Part shown: piece after piece, positions 34,801 through 41,638 of the stretch
Layout: each line of letters opens with the position of its first letter
How positions within the stretch are numbered: the stretch's first letter is position 1
From: Sorex araneus
Taxonomy: Eukaryota; Chordata; Mammalia; Eulipotyphla; Soricidae
Assembly (NCBI RefSeq): GCF_027595985.1
Contig: NC_073308.1
Location: 15,964,511-16,028,510, forward strand
Direction of reading: 5' to 3'
Length of the DNA stretch: 64,000 nucleotides
Made by a program: the position numbers and the translations under genes
Notes under the pieces: generated by a model
What the model saw: only the letters and a program-made list of their open reading frames with translations
The model's database searches: none
Told to the model about the DNA's origin: nothing

Positions 34801-36405
34801 CCATCGCCCTGCCCGGTCGCTCCCCTCACAGTGTGTGTGTGCACAGTATTATTGTCCCGTTGGTGATGCCGGGGCGGGAGAGCACACACCGGGCTGTGGC
34901 CATCCCAGGCACCCCGTGTGGTCATTGAGAGCGGAGCCAGGAGCAGGCCCCAAACCAGAACAGAATGGCGCAGTTCCCGCAGGAGATCTCTGCTCTTTTA
35001 AGCTGACAGGTTGTTGAGCGCATCTGCCTCTGCGCCTGGTCTCTGACTCAGCCGAGCCGGGGGCTTGATGCCCTGGTACCACCATTCCTCCACCCCCACA
35101 GGCGTAAGGGGGCTCTGGCAGGACATCCGCTCTGCTCTTAGCTGGCCCTGGAGCTCACGTGGGCACTCTGCGTGGAGGCAGTTCCCGGTGCCTGCAGACA
35201 GCTGTCCCGTCCCTTTTGCAGGATCTGTGAGATCCAAGCCGTGGACTGCACGACCATCTCCTCCTTCACCGTGCGCGAGTGCGAGGGCTCCAGCAGGATG
35301 GGCTCCCGGCCTCGGCGCTACCTGTTCACGGGCCACACCAACGGCAGCATCCAGATGTGGGACCTGACCACCGCCATGGACATGGTGAATAAGAGCGAGG
35401 ACAAGGGTAGGTGTTGGGGGCGCGCGGAGGGGCAGGCGGGGTGTGGGAAGAGACGTCGGTGCTGGGCCAGGGCTCACTGGGGGGGTCTGTTTTCAAAGAC
35501 GTGGGCGGCCCCACCGAGGAGGAGCTGCTGAAGCTGCTGGACCAGTGTGACCTCAGCGCCTCCCGCTGCGCCACGCCCAACATCAGCCCCGCCACCTCCG
35601 TGCTGCAGCCCAGCCGCCTGCGCGAGTCCAGCTCCAGGTGGGCCCGCCGGGGGCGGGCCGGGACGGGGGTGGGCAGCACTGCGCGCCCAGGGCCTTGTGT
35701 CTGAAAGTGGAGTTTAAGAGCACACGTGAGCCAGAGTTGGCCCACGCGGTTCCCGCCTCTGCCCCGGGTATCGTCAGGCTCTCTCCCCCGTTGACCTGGG
35801 GAAGGGTGCGGGTCACCGAAGCAGGCGTGGGCGTCCCCGACAGCTGATGACCTGTGGTCTCTCCCCCCGCCAGCCTGCAGCTCCAGCACCACGAGACGGT
35901 GCACGAGGCAGCCACGTACGGGTCGGTGAGGCCCTACCGAGAGAGCCCGCTGCTGGCGCGGGCGCGGAGGACGGAGAGCTTCCACAGCTACCGGGACTTC
36001 CAGGCGCTCGGCCTGGGCAGGAGCGAGCGAGCCGGCCCGGACGGCGGGGGCCCGGCGCCTGGGGACGGCCCCGCGCCGGAGAGGAGGTCCCCGGGCCCGG
36101 AGGGCAGAGGCCCGCGGGAGCCCGACAGCGGGCCGGAGCCCCAGAAAGCGGCCGAAGCCCTCCTCGAGTCCAAGAAGCGGGCGCCCGAAGACGAGAGTGA
36201 GAGCAGGGTGGAGGCGAGGCGGAAGGGCGGCTTGGACGGCAGTGGGGTCCTGGGGCGGAGGAAGGGACCCTACCTGGCGTCCTCCCCTAGCACTTCCGAC
36301 GGAGGCCCCGACTCCCCCGGCCCCGCCTCGCCCTCCCCCACCCGGACCACGCCATCCCCCCGGCACAGGAAGAGCGAGTCCTCGGGCCCGGAGTACGGGC
36401 TGTGA
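15021..36405 (+). CDS. KCTD3: KCTD3, BTB/WD40-repeat protein (whole coding span, 18 exons)
   Basis: Joining the 18 exons listed below gives a 2,427-nt frame (808 residues plus stop) with no internal stop, against about 815 residues in human KCTD3. Domain order: BTB/T1 domain at about residues 18-115 (starting [11 protein letters not shown]), a linker, a WD40-like propeller region over about residues 180-590, and a Ser/Pro-rich tail ending [17 protein letters not shown]. The family (KCTD3, SHKBP1) acts as cytoplasmic adaptors; KCTD3 has been reported to raise surface expression and gating of the pacemaker channel HCN3. The start ATG sits in a good Kozak context (GCGGCCATGG) inside the CpG island. 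Every intron is GT-AG and exon phases match throughout. The last exon is much more diverged and GC-rich than the rest. SHKBP1 is ruled out by the residue matches to KCTD3. Confidence 0.97.
16515..16672 (-). mobile_element. Short tRNA-derived SINE (KCTD3 intron 1)
   Basis: Plus strand reads 'ggggccacacccagcaatgc', 'gctctgcactcaggaattac' and 'gctggggatcgaaccccatc', the reverse complement of the SINE body and B box. Confidence 0.85.
17263..17292. repeat. (AT)n microsatellite
   Basis: Pure AT run in KCTD3 intron 1, followed by a degenerate AT/TATACA stretch to about 17,321. Confidence 0.95.
17941..17994 (+). CDS. KCTD3: KCTD3 coding exon 2
   Basis: Acceptor TCCATTACAG|ATTC, donor CCAG|GTATTT. 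It encodes [16 protein letters not shown] and flanking split residues, part of the BTB/T1 core. Confidence 0.96.
18091..18325 (-). mobile_element. Long tRNA-derived SINE (KCTD3 intron 2)
   Basis: Starts on the plus strand with the complementary hexamer tail 'gtcactgtcactgtcatccc' and ends at the tRNA-like head 'ttgtgcaaggcaaaggccct'. It lies about 100 nt after exon 2. Confidence 0.85.
18425..18592 (-). mobile_element. Short tRNA-derived SINE (KCTD3 intron 2)
   Basis: Reads 'ttgttttgggttgggccaca', 'actcctggttctgtgctcag' and 'ttgaacctgggccagccgtg' on the plus strand. It ends about 120 nt before exon 3. Confidence 0.83.
18713..18758 (+). CDS. KCTD3: KCTD3 coding exon 3
   Basis: A 46-nt exon, acceptor GATTTCCAG|TTTG and donor GGTGCT|GTGAGT, encoding [15 protein letters not shown] with a split Ser at its start. 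It ends in phase 0. Confidence 0.95.
19675..19825 (+). mobile_element. Short tRNA-derived SINE (KCTD3 intron 3)
   Basis: Diverged copy: 'gggccaagatggtccagcgg', 'gaccaggtttgaccccagca' and 'ctaagcactgccaggtgtgg'. Confidence 0.75.
20223..20296 (+). CDS. KCTD3: KCTD3 coding exon 4
   Basis: Acceptor TTGTCCACAG|ATAT, donor TTACG|GTAAGA. It encodes [20 protein letters not shown] followed by ELDL, the central part of the BTB/T1 domain. Confidence 0.96.
20940..21092 (-). mobile_element. Short tRNA-derived SINE (KCTD3 intron 4)
   Basis: Plus strand shows 'ctgggccacacctgctggtg' and 'ctcgagcctgagtcagctgt', the reverse complement of the SINE, ending in 'tctctggccc'. Confidence 0.78.
22045..22103 (+). 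CDS. KCTD3: KCTD3 coding exon 5
   Basis: Acceptor TTCTCCCTAG|GGGC, donor CACTTG|GTAGGA. It encodes [19 protein letters not shown], the end of the T1 core. Confidence 0.96.
22329..22409 (+). CDS. KCTD3: KCTD3 coding exon 6
   Basis: Acceptor TTTTCGCAG|TGAG, donor CCCCAG|GTACAG. It encodes [20 protein letters not shown] then GYLPPP, the helical end of the BTB region. Intron 5 is only 225 nt. Confidence 0.96.
22864..23013 (+). CDS. KCTD3: KCTD3 coding exon 7
   Basis: Acceptor CTCTTACAG|GTAT, donor GACTAG|GTAAGA. It encodes the linker starting [12 protein letters not shown] between the BTB and WD40 parts. This linker is less conserved than its neighbours relative to the human protein. Confidence 0.95.
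23552..23642 (+). CDS. KCTD3: KCTD3 coding exon 8
   Basis: Acceptor GTGTCTGCAG|GGTT, donor GCTACAG|GTATTT. It encodes [20 protein letters not shown] and AHFAVCY, the first WD40-like blade strand. Confidence 0.96.
23700..25560 (+). other. KCTD3 intron 8, mostly unannotated
   Basis: AT-rich non-coding sequence with two weak SINE remnants (about 23,700-23,775 and 24,395-24,500). No exon or structured RNA was seen in the remainder. Confidence 0.55.
25570..25735 (+). mobile_element. Short tRNA-derived SINE (KCTD3 intron 8)
   Basis: Reads 'gatggagaggtagcacatca', 'tgggtttgatccttagcact' and 'tattctctgagtgctgagcc'. The tail lacks a clean A-run. Confidence 0.75.
26035..26165 (+). mobile_element. Short tRNA-derived SINE (KCTD3 intron 8)
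   Basis: Reads 'gatctggagagatagcaaga', 'gaccgtggttcgattcttgc' and 'cctgagcactgctgggtgtc', ending in a CAAA/CACA-rich tail. The middle is shortened. Confidence 0.8.
26413..26603 (+). CDS. KCTD3: KCTD3 coding exon 9
   Basis: Acceptor ATTCTCCCAG|AATA, donor GAGATAG|GTAGGG. It encodes [20 protein letters not shown] and on to [16 protein letters not shown], including a WD-type ILWSV strand. Confidence 0.97.
27400..27515 (+). CDS. KCTD3: KCTD3 coding exon 10
   Basis: Acceptor TTGTTTTAG|GCGT, donor TGGCAG|GTGGGT. It encodes [20 protein letters not shown] then [18 protein letters not shown], a clear WD40 repeat (GKVGVWNAV). Confidence 0.97.
28134..28221 (+). CDS. KCTD3: KCTD3 coding exon 11
   Basis: Acceptor CTCTTCAG|GTCC, donor TACATAG|GTGTGT. 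It encodes [20 protein letters not shown] then CNNGSIYYI. Intron 11 is only 96 nt. Confidence 0.96.
28318..28434 (+). CDS. KCTD3: KCTD3 coding exon 12
   Basis: Acceptor TTCCTCAG|ACAT, donor AAAACAA|GTTAGT. It encodes [20 protein letters not shown] followed by [18 protein letters not shown]. Confidence 0.96.
28799..28839. repeat. (CA)n microsatellite
   Basis: Uninterrupted CA run in KCTD3 intron 12, about 80 nt before the next acceptor. Confidence 0.97.
28923..29093 (+). CDS. KCTD3: KCTD3 coding exon 13
   Basis: Acceptor CTGTGCAG|GTGT, donor GTGTCAG|GTACCA. It encodes [20 protein letters not shown] through [17 protein letters not shown], two WD40-like strands. Confidence 0.97.
29195..29350 (-). 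mobile_element. Short tRNA-derived SINE (KCTD3 intron 13)
   Basis: Plus strand has 'gatgcacaggggtcactcct', 'tggggatcaaacctgggttg' and 'tggactatctctctggcccc', the reverse complement of the SINE. Confidence 0.82.
29580..29750 (+). mobile_element. Short tRNA-derived SINE, near full length (KCTD3 intron 13)
   Basis: Complete order: tRNA-like head 'agcacagcgggtagggcatt', B box 'gacccgggctcgattcccag', body 'gagtaattcctgagtgcaga' and 'ggagtaacccctgagcatca', then an A-run at about 29,742-29,749. It is a good reference copy for the short type. Confidence 0.9.
30232..30530 (-). mobile_element. SINE interrupted by a ~130-bp insertion (KCTD3 intron 13)
   Basis: The first half of a minus-strand SINE (30,232-30,318, 'cctggcagtgctcaggggtt') and its second half (30,454-30,530, 'ggattgaaccctgatcagcc') are separated by sequence that is not SINE. 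The inserted segment, about 30,326-30,453, matches intron 14 at 31,386-31,516. Confidence 0.75.
30326..30453 (+). repeat. Direct-repeat copy A, upstream of exon 14
   Basis: Shares 'ttatctcagcctct', 'cttgatgct', 'cacttgctctgtccaca' and 'tagaatttgt' in order with copy B at 31,386-31,516. The two are clearly related but diverged. Confidence 0.8.
30829..30984 (+). CDS. KCTD3: KCTD3 coding exon 14
   Basis: Acceptor CTCTTGCAG|TCTG, donor GACATCG|GTGTGT. It encodes [20 protein letters not shown] then [20 protein letters not shown] and [11 protein letters not shown]. It is flanked on both sides by the diverged direct repeats. Confidence 0.97.
31386..31516 (+). repeat. Direct-repeat copy B, downstream of exon 14
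   Basis: Counterpart of copy A, here not embedded in a SINE. The two copies lie about 1.06 kb apart in the same orientation. Confidence 0.8.
33150..33855 (-). mobile_element. L1 3' end (KCTD3 intron 14)
   Basis: T-rich start (poly-A on the minus strand), then 'gtgaatcaccgtgagggcac', the C-rich mirror of the 3'UTR and the ORF2 C-terminal region ('tctggctattgtaaacagtg'). It ends about 60 nt before the exon 15 acceptor. A T-rich block at 33,110-33,160 precedes it. Confidence 0.9.
33915..34011 (+). CDS. KCTD3: KCTD3 coding exon 15
   Basis: Acceptor CCTGATTCAG|GGCC, donor GAAAAG|GTACAG. It encodes [20 protein letters not shown] then [11 protein letters not shown]. The acceptor tract 'gacgctctctttcctgattc' is short because an L1 fragment lies just upstream. 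Confidence 0.97.
35222..35406 (+). CDS. KCTD3: KCTD3 coding exon 16
   Basis: Acceptor CTTTTGCAG|GATC, donor GACAAGG|GTAGGT. It encodes [20 protein letters not shown] through [20 protein letters not shown], the clearest WD40 repeat (GH...NGSIQMWDL). Confidence 0.97.
35499..35637 (+). CDS. KCTD3: KCTD3 coding exon 17
   Basis: Acceptor TTTCAAAG|ACGT, donor AGCTCCAG|GTGGGC. It encodes [20 protein letters not shown] then [20 protein letters not shown]. Intron 16 is only 92 nt. Confidence 0.96.
35874..36405 (+). CDS. KCTD3: KCTD3 terminal coding exon 18
   Basis: Acceptor CCCGCCAG|CCTG; the stop TGA is at 36,403-36,405. It encodes [40 protein letters not shown], a poorly conserved GC-rich central part (about residues 676-740) rich in Gly/Pro/Ala/Arg, then the conserved end [20 protein letters not shown] and [17 protein letters not shown]. 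Nearly every variable position has moved to GC-rich codons compared with the human protein as I know it. Confidence 0.96.
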
Positions 36406-37306
36406 GGGGCACCCGGTGCTGCCCACACTGTCCACGGCATCTGCTCTACATCCAGACTGAAGCCAAGCAGCTTCATTGGTTACCTTTTTGACCTTTTGGG
36501 AAAAAAGTTTTGTTTTTCATTTCCCGAGTACATTAAGAGAACCTTTCTGAAACAGATGCCATCTCAGTGGTCGGCATCCCGGGGGTGTCTGCACACTGCA
36601 GGTGCCGGCCCCTGGGGGCCTGCCCGGGGCCATTGCCCGGAGATTTCCTTCCATGAATCACAGTCTCTCTGGAACGGAGTCGCTCAGCCCTTCCTGTGAT
36701 TGCACATGTTTACCGGGTATTTACTGAGGTGCTATGTTGGTGGGGGAATAGCATGTCATTCAGAAACACTATTGCCGGTGCAGTCCAGAGTGTGTGTGTA
36801 GTGGTAGTCCCTTTGACGAGCTTTGTCTGAGTGCTGGGTCCTTCCCCATCTCACTGTGGGAGTTCTTGAGCGGTACCGTGTTAGAGACCCAGAGTCCGTT
36901 TGAAGTTTTCTTTGAAGTTGTGGTGTTGTCTGTGTGTGACCAGCCAAAAACCGGGGCTAGGCAAGGGCACAGCTCTGCATGGCCGGAAGGCAGACCTTGG
37001 TTTTGTTTCAGGGGCCACCCTGCTGTTTTCCCACCATGATTAATAATGAAGATCGTGAAATTAGAGTGTGGCTAGTTTATTAAATTTATGAGAATCTCAG
37101 TTATAGGTGTGGGGTGCTGTAAAAAAAGTTATTTTGAATATTTTGAATTGTAAAAACAAAACCTTTTGTACATTTTCTTTTACTCAATTGGAATGATTTT
37201 CAAGTTTTTGCAAATCAGGTGATTGTAAATTTAAAGCATTAAGCATTTACTGGTGAGTAATGTATATATTCCCATTCTAAGAAATGCAGTAGGTGAATGA
37301 AGTGGA

Positions 37307-37312
37307 AATAAA
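37307..37312 (+). terminator. KCTD3: Proximal AATAAA poly(A) signal candidate
   Basis: AATAAA in 'gtggaaataaattctt'. The downstream sequence is less GT-rich than at the distal site, so it may be an alternative signal. Confidence 0.5.
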
Positions 37313-37376
37313 TTCTTTGAAGTTTACTATTATTACCAGTGAATTCACAAAGTTCTCTTGTGTATTTATTAAGCCA

Positions 37377-37382
37377 AATAAA
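37377..37382 (+). terminator. KCTD3: Main KCTD3 poly(A) signal
   Basis: AATAAA followed by a GT-rich downstream element ('gtggtttcagtgggtgtggt'), the expected arrangement for cleavage near 37,395-37,405. Confidence 0.75.
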
Positions 37383-37744
37383 AGTGGTTTCAGTGGGTGT
37401 GGTTTTCCGTTATTTAAGGACTAATCTGGTAATGGTGCATTACTAGGGCTTTGTTTGTGTCTGCTTGTTCCCATGATAAAAGGGAAGAGGAGATGGGAAC
37501 TCACATCATCAGAGAAAATTGTGCCACGAAGCTTGGCTCCACCATTACTGGGTCAGGACCCTACATGCTTGTTAGTGCAGCTCTGTGTACAAGCACAGAC
37601 ATCAAAGAGGAAAAACTGGCATTTACTGGTTCCTTCCCAGAGTCAAAGGTCATTGGGGAAAGACAGCTTCATGGTAAACCCCCATGACAGGGAACAGATT
37701 CTTGGATCGTGCTGAAAGTCCAGTCTTGTTTGCGTCTGTTTAGA

Positions 37745-37872
37745 ATGGGAGAGAGGTGCTTACCTGGCACATGGCAGACCCAGGTCCATCCTCCGCACCA
37801 CACAGGGGCTCCCTGACCCCCAGAGTTGGCCTTGAGCACCGCTGTTGTGGCCCCCAAACAACTGAAAACAGC
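37745..37872 (+). mobile_element. Short tRNA-derived SINE (between the genes)
   Basis: Reads 'gagagaggtgcttacctggc', 'gcacatggcagacccaggtc' and 'gccttgagcaccgctgttgt'. It is shortened. Confidence 0.65.
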
Positions 37873-38377
37873 AGCTCAAAAAGTCACGACTCTGAGTGTG
37901 GTTGAGAGACATGGAGCCGTCTGTCTGCTGGCTCTGCTTGGGGCGGGCTGTCCTGGCGACAAGAAGGCATTCCTCTGTTGGACCGGGATCAGGAGCTTCT
38001 GACTGGAACAAAACCAACACACAGGCTTGGCCTGGCGGATGAAAACACAAGACCAGAGCCGTAAGCCCTTCCGGCAGAGATGGAGAAATTCTGGCCTGAT
38101 CTTAGGTCTTTAGCTTGTGGCCATGTCTGGGCCCCCCAGAGGAGATGGGCCCGTGTGGGGTGCGGGAGGAGAGCCCCTCAGCCTCCCAGCACCTCGGGAG
38201 GCCCCTTGGCCTGTTTCCTGCGCCAGGGGCTTTCCTGGTCTCTGAGTTCCCGTCAGCATGCCCTGACCCTCACTGGCTCAGCAGGCCCTGAGATTAGGGG
38301 CACACGAGCCATGGAAAGTGGGTCACAGTCGCTTTTGATGTACAGTGAAGGGGAGAGACACGATTGTTTTTAGTTTT

Positions 38378-38515
38378 TACGGATTTGGGGCTAGACCTGG
38401 CCATGCTCAGGGCTTACTCCTGGCTTAGGGGAACATATGAGATGCCGGAAATTGAACCCAGGTCTGCGCACAAGGCAAATGCCCTACCTGCTGTTTTAGG
38501 GAGCTCTGGCCCACA
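38378..38515 (-). mobile_element. Short tRNA-derived SINE (between the genes)
   Basis: Plus strand has 'ggccatgctcagggcttact', 'ggaaattgaacccaggtctg' and 'acaaggcaaatgccctacct'. Confidence 0.8.
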
Positions 38516-38749
38516 GCATTCTATTTTAACTTAACCTATAGCACACTGATGTGTAAATTATATGCACCTGTGGAGTAATTTTTCCTAAAATTTAACACTG
38601 AAATGTGAAGTCCCTGTGAGCCGACTCCTTGCCACTGACTCCCACCCACCATCTGACTTGTTTTATAGAAGGTTGTTTAGGTTACACTGATGCCAACATG
38701 GCTGTCAGAGCACTGTAAGGGCCCTGGCATGAATATATTTAGGTTTTCT

Positions 38750-39923
38750 GTTTAATGGAAATAATCATTAAAACACGGTGCCGAGGGCCAGATAGTACAG
38801 GTCTTAAGGCACTTGCCTTGCACACGGCTGGTCCCGTTCAAGTCTCTGCCACTACACGCGGTAGCCCCAGCTCAGCCAGGGTTACTCCTAGGCACAAGTG
38901 CAGACGAGCCCCCAGACCTGACCACACCACCAGCCCACACGGTTTTCCTTTAAAAACAGAACATAGCGTGAGTGTGTAAGGATGGCTACAGACTTACTGT
39001 TAATATTACGGCTCACGAGACCGGTGCTGGGGCTGAAGACAGGGCAGCTTGGATGCGGGGGTTAGGGAGCGAGTCCTCTGCCCAGTGCCAGCTGGCAGCA
39101 AAGGCTCTGAGGCCTCTGCCCACTCCAGACCTAGTGAGCTGGAATCCAGGGCACGTTCCCCCATTGAGGGACTCTGGCACACACTGTCACTAGGGCCACA
39201 GAAGCAAACCGGGCTCCCATGCATGGCAGTCCACGTGGTAAGCCGAAGGGTGATGCGGAGTCATGAGTTCCCGGGGTGGGGGGATCGGGGGAAAGCTTCA
39301 GGCCCAGACTCCAGCCCTCCCTTAGTTCACGCTGACACCTGGGCCAAACCACCTTCCTCAAAGCTCCTCCAGCCAGCCTAGCCCAGCATCTCACAGGGCA
39401 CCAGCGCTGCTCACAGAATCGGCCAATCCTAAGTTCACCAGTCGGGAAATTGTGGGGCTAGGAAAGAAGAGAAAGGATGGGCAGCTTGTCAGATCCCGAA
39501 TGAGCTGGTCGGCACCCTTGCTGCTGTGAGGGCTGGAGGTTGGCCGGGTCGGGGCGCAGAGCGGCGGATGGGCTGAAGGTCTGGTGTCTGGTGGTCCAGT
39601 CTCCGTGGCTGGGACTGATGTGGAATTGACAGGCAGAGTAAGCACAGTGGCTAGCGCCGTGACAAGTGAGCGCACTTGAGCCAGGGAAAATGTGCCTGCA
39701 GCTGGATGCAGGTTCTCAAGGAAGAGCCGGGCTGTCCCCAAACATGTCTCTAGCTATCCAAAGAGAGACACCTGACCAGGAGAGCCACCTGCTCCTGGCA
39801 GGAGGGGCAAGTCCACAGCAATCCTCATTTCTTCAAAAGAGCACAGAGAGAGGAGCAGCGGTTCTTCACATGTGAGACGCGGGGGTCAGAGTGGAGGCGG
39901 CCAGCCCGGAGCCTTCCCACGTG
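38750..39923 (-). other. USH2A: Probable USH2A 3'UTR
   Basis: Sequence after the usherin stop on the minus strand. No AATAAA is seen on the minus strand over the first 1.2 kb; an ATTAAA variant ('tttaat' on the plus strand near 38,752) is the nearest candidate. The human 3'UTR is long, so the true end could be closer to KCTD3. Confidence 0.4.
38780..38955 (+). mobile_element. Short tRNA-derived SINE (between the genes)
   Basis: Reads 'gagggccagatagtacaggt', 'aaggcacttgccttgcacac' and 'cagccagggttactcctagg'. It lies in the likely USH2A 3'UTR zone. Confidence 0.72.
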
Positions 39924-40013
39924 CTACAGCTGTGTGTCAGTGAATGTGGCGTGCTCTTTGGTCACTGAGCTGAAGCCCTGGATGGCCTTCAGGAGGTCCT
40001 CTTCGTCCATGTA
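39924..40013 (-). CDS. USH2A: USH2A last coding exon (human exon 72 equivalent)
   Basis: Acceptor (minus strand) CTTTCCAG|TACA. It encodes YMDEEDLLKAIQGFSSVTKE followed by HATFTDTQL and TAG at 39,924-39,926; 90 nt including the stop, as in human. The C-terminal DTQL is a class I PDZ-binding motif (T-x-L) where human has DTHL. Confidence 0.96.
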   Translation of the reverse strand, partial: YMDEEDLLKAIQGFSSVTKEHATFTDTQL

Positions 40014-41599
40014 CTGGAAAGCAAGGCAGTTCGCTCAGATTAGAGCCCTTCATGTAGCTGTGTTTGCAGCAGGTCAGTGTCCACACATGGCCACTGAGAA
40101 GTGGCATTTGGCTGAAGGCCGATCCAGCCACACTAAACGGACAGCACAGATCAGGGCAGCACCCACGTGAGATTCCTATCCTGGGGGTGTGAGTTGGCCT
40201 AACCTTCCCCCCCAGAGCGGGGGCCGTGGGTCTGAGCCCAGAAGGCCATCCCCAGCACTGCCCAGACCCACGCTCTGTGGGGGTGTTGTTGTTGCTTTTA
40301 GTTTACTGAGTTGGGGTTGGACCCTGATGACAATGTTAGCATGAAGGTACTTGGGGGTTTACTGAGTTGGGGTAGGAACCCAGGAATGATGTTGGCACCA
40401 AGGGACTTTAGCAAGGCCAGCTCTGCCGAGGGCCCCCTGAGGCTCTGCACACGGCCTGCTGGGCCTGCTGTGAGCAATGTGGAGCCAGCGGGCACTGCAG
40501 TGGGGAAACCCTTAGGGGCAAGCACTCCGCAACCAACACTGACCTAGGCCCAATTCCCGGCCTGAGAGAGTCCAGGTGGCAATACTCTTGCCTGGCATGT
40601 GGCTGGTTGGATCCCCAGTGCAGCATAAGGCTCCAGGGCCCCACCCAAGTGATCCCTGAGCACAGGGCCAAGATGTGAGCCAAAGCACGAAGGAACACAA
40701 ACCCAGTTCCATAATTAAGGCAGCCCCATAGCTGTGTGTGCAAACTGGGGGAAGAAAGCACTCAGCCTTAGCCCTGCATACCGGGGCTGAGCCCTGTGGA
40801 ACGGCCCCGGTGGGTATCAAACAGGGCTTTTCTGAAACCCATAAAGCCTGACCCACTGCCCCAATTCCTGTTGGAGCTGCGCTCTGAGAAGGGGCCACGG
40901 AGTTCCAAGGGCCGAATGCCATTGAGCAGACCCGGAGACCCCAACTGCACACCACCCATGAACCACTCCCAAGTGCTCCAGGAAGAGGCTGGCTGCCAGT
41001 GGGCTCCGACCAACTCGAGAGCCCCCTCTGGAACCCGCACTTCCTGTGGAAGGCCTGGTGAAGGGCCCCGAGGGCTGCTGGGACTCCGTGCACGTGGCGC
41101 GGACTCGGGAGAGAAGGGGGAGCTGGGTGCAGCCACAAACGGCTCACAGAACACATGTGGTGGTTCCCGCCCCTGAGACGGACGAGCTCAGTTCCTGGTG
41201 GGCTTCCAGCTACTTCCTCACCCCCATAGGGACAGGGTCGAGCAGACATGGGCACAGCGAGGGGTCTGGTAACTGTTTTGAGTGTTATCAGGGCATCACA
41301 CCACAGACAGTGCTGACACGGCTGTGCGCCCTCTGATGAAGGCCAGGCTCATGAAGTACTCTGGTTTGTCTTGAGAAAGAGAGAGTGAGAGAGAGGGAGG
41401 AGAGAGGGAGGGGGGAGAGGGGGGGAGAAAGAAGAAGGGAGAGAGAGGAGAGACAGTGAAAGTGAGAGCAAGAGCAAGAGTGAGCGAGAGAGTGAGAGGA
41501 GAGAGAGGGGGAGGGAGAGCAAGAAAGAGCAAGAGAGAGGAGAGATAGTGAGAGCAAGAGTGCACGAGAAGGGGGTGAGGGGAGAGAGCAAGAGAGAGA

Positions 41600-41638
<39 letters not shown>

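Larger units (their letters stand above)
36406..37405 (+). other. KCTD3: KCTD3 3'UTR
   Basis: Non-coding sequence between the stop codon and the poly(A) signals. It shifts from GC-rich to AT-rich at about 37,020. The cleavage site is estimated, not observed. Confidence 0.75.

Noticed and set aside
35326..36435. 369-codon minus-strand open frame opposite KCTD3 exons 16-18
   Set aside because: It is a shadow of GC-rich coding sequence on the other strand and spans KCTD3 introns and exons without regard to splice sites.
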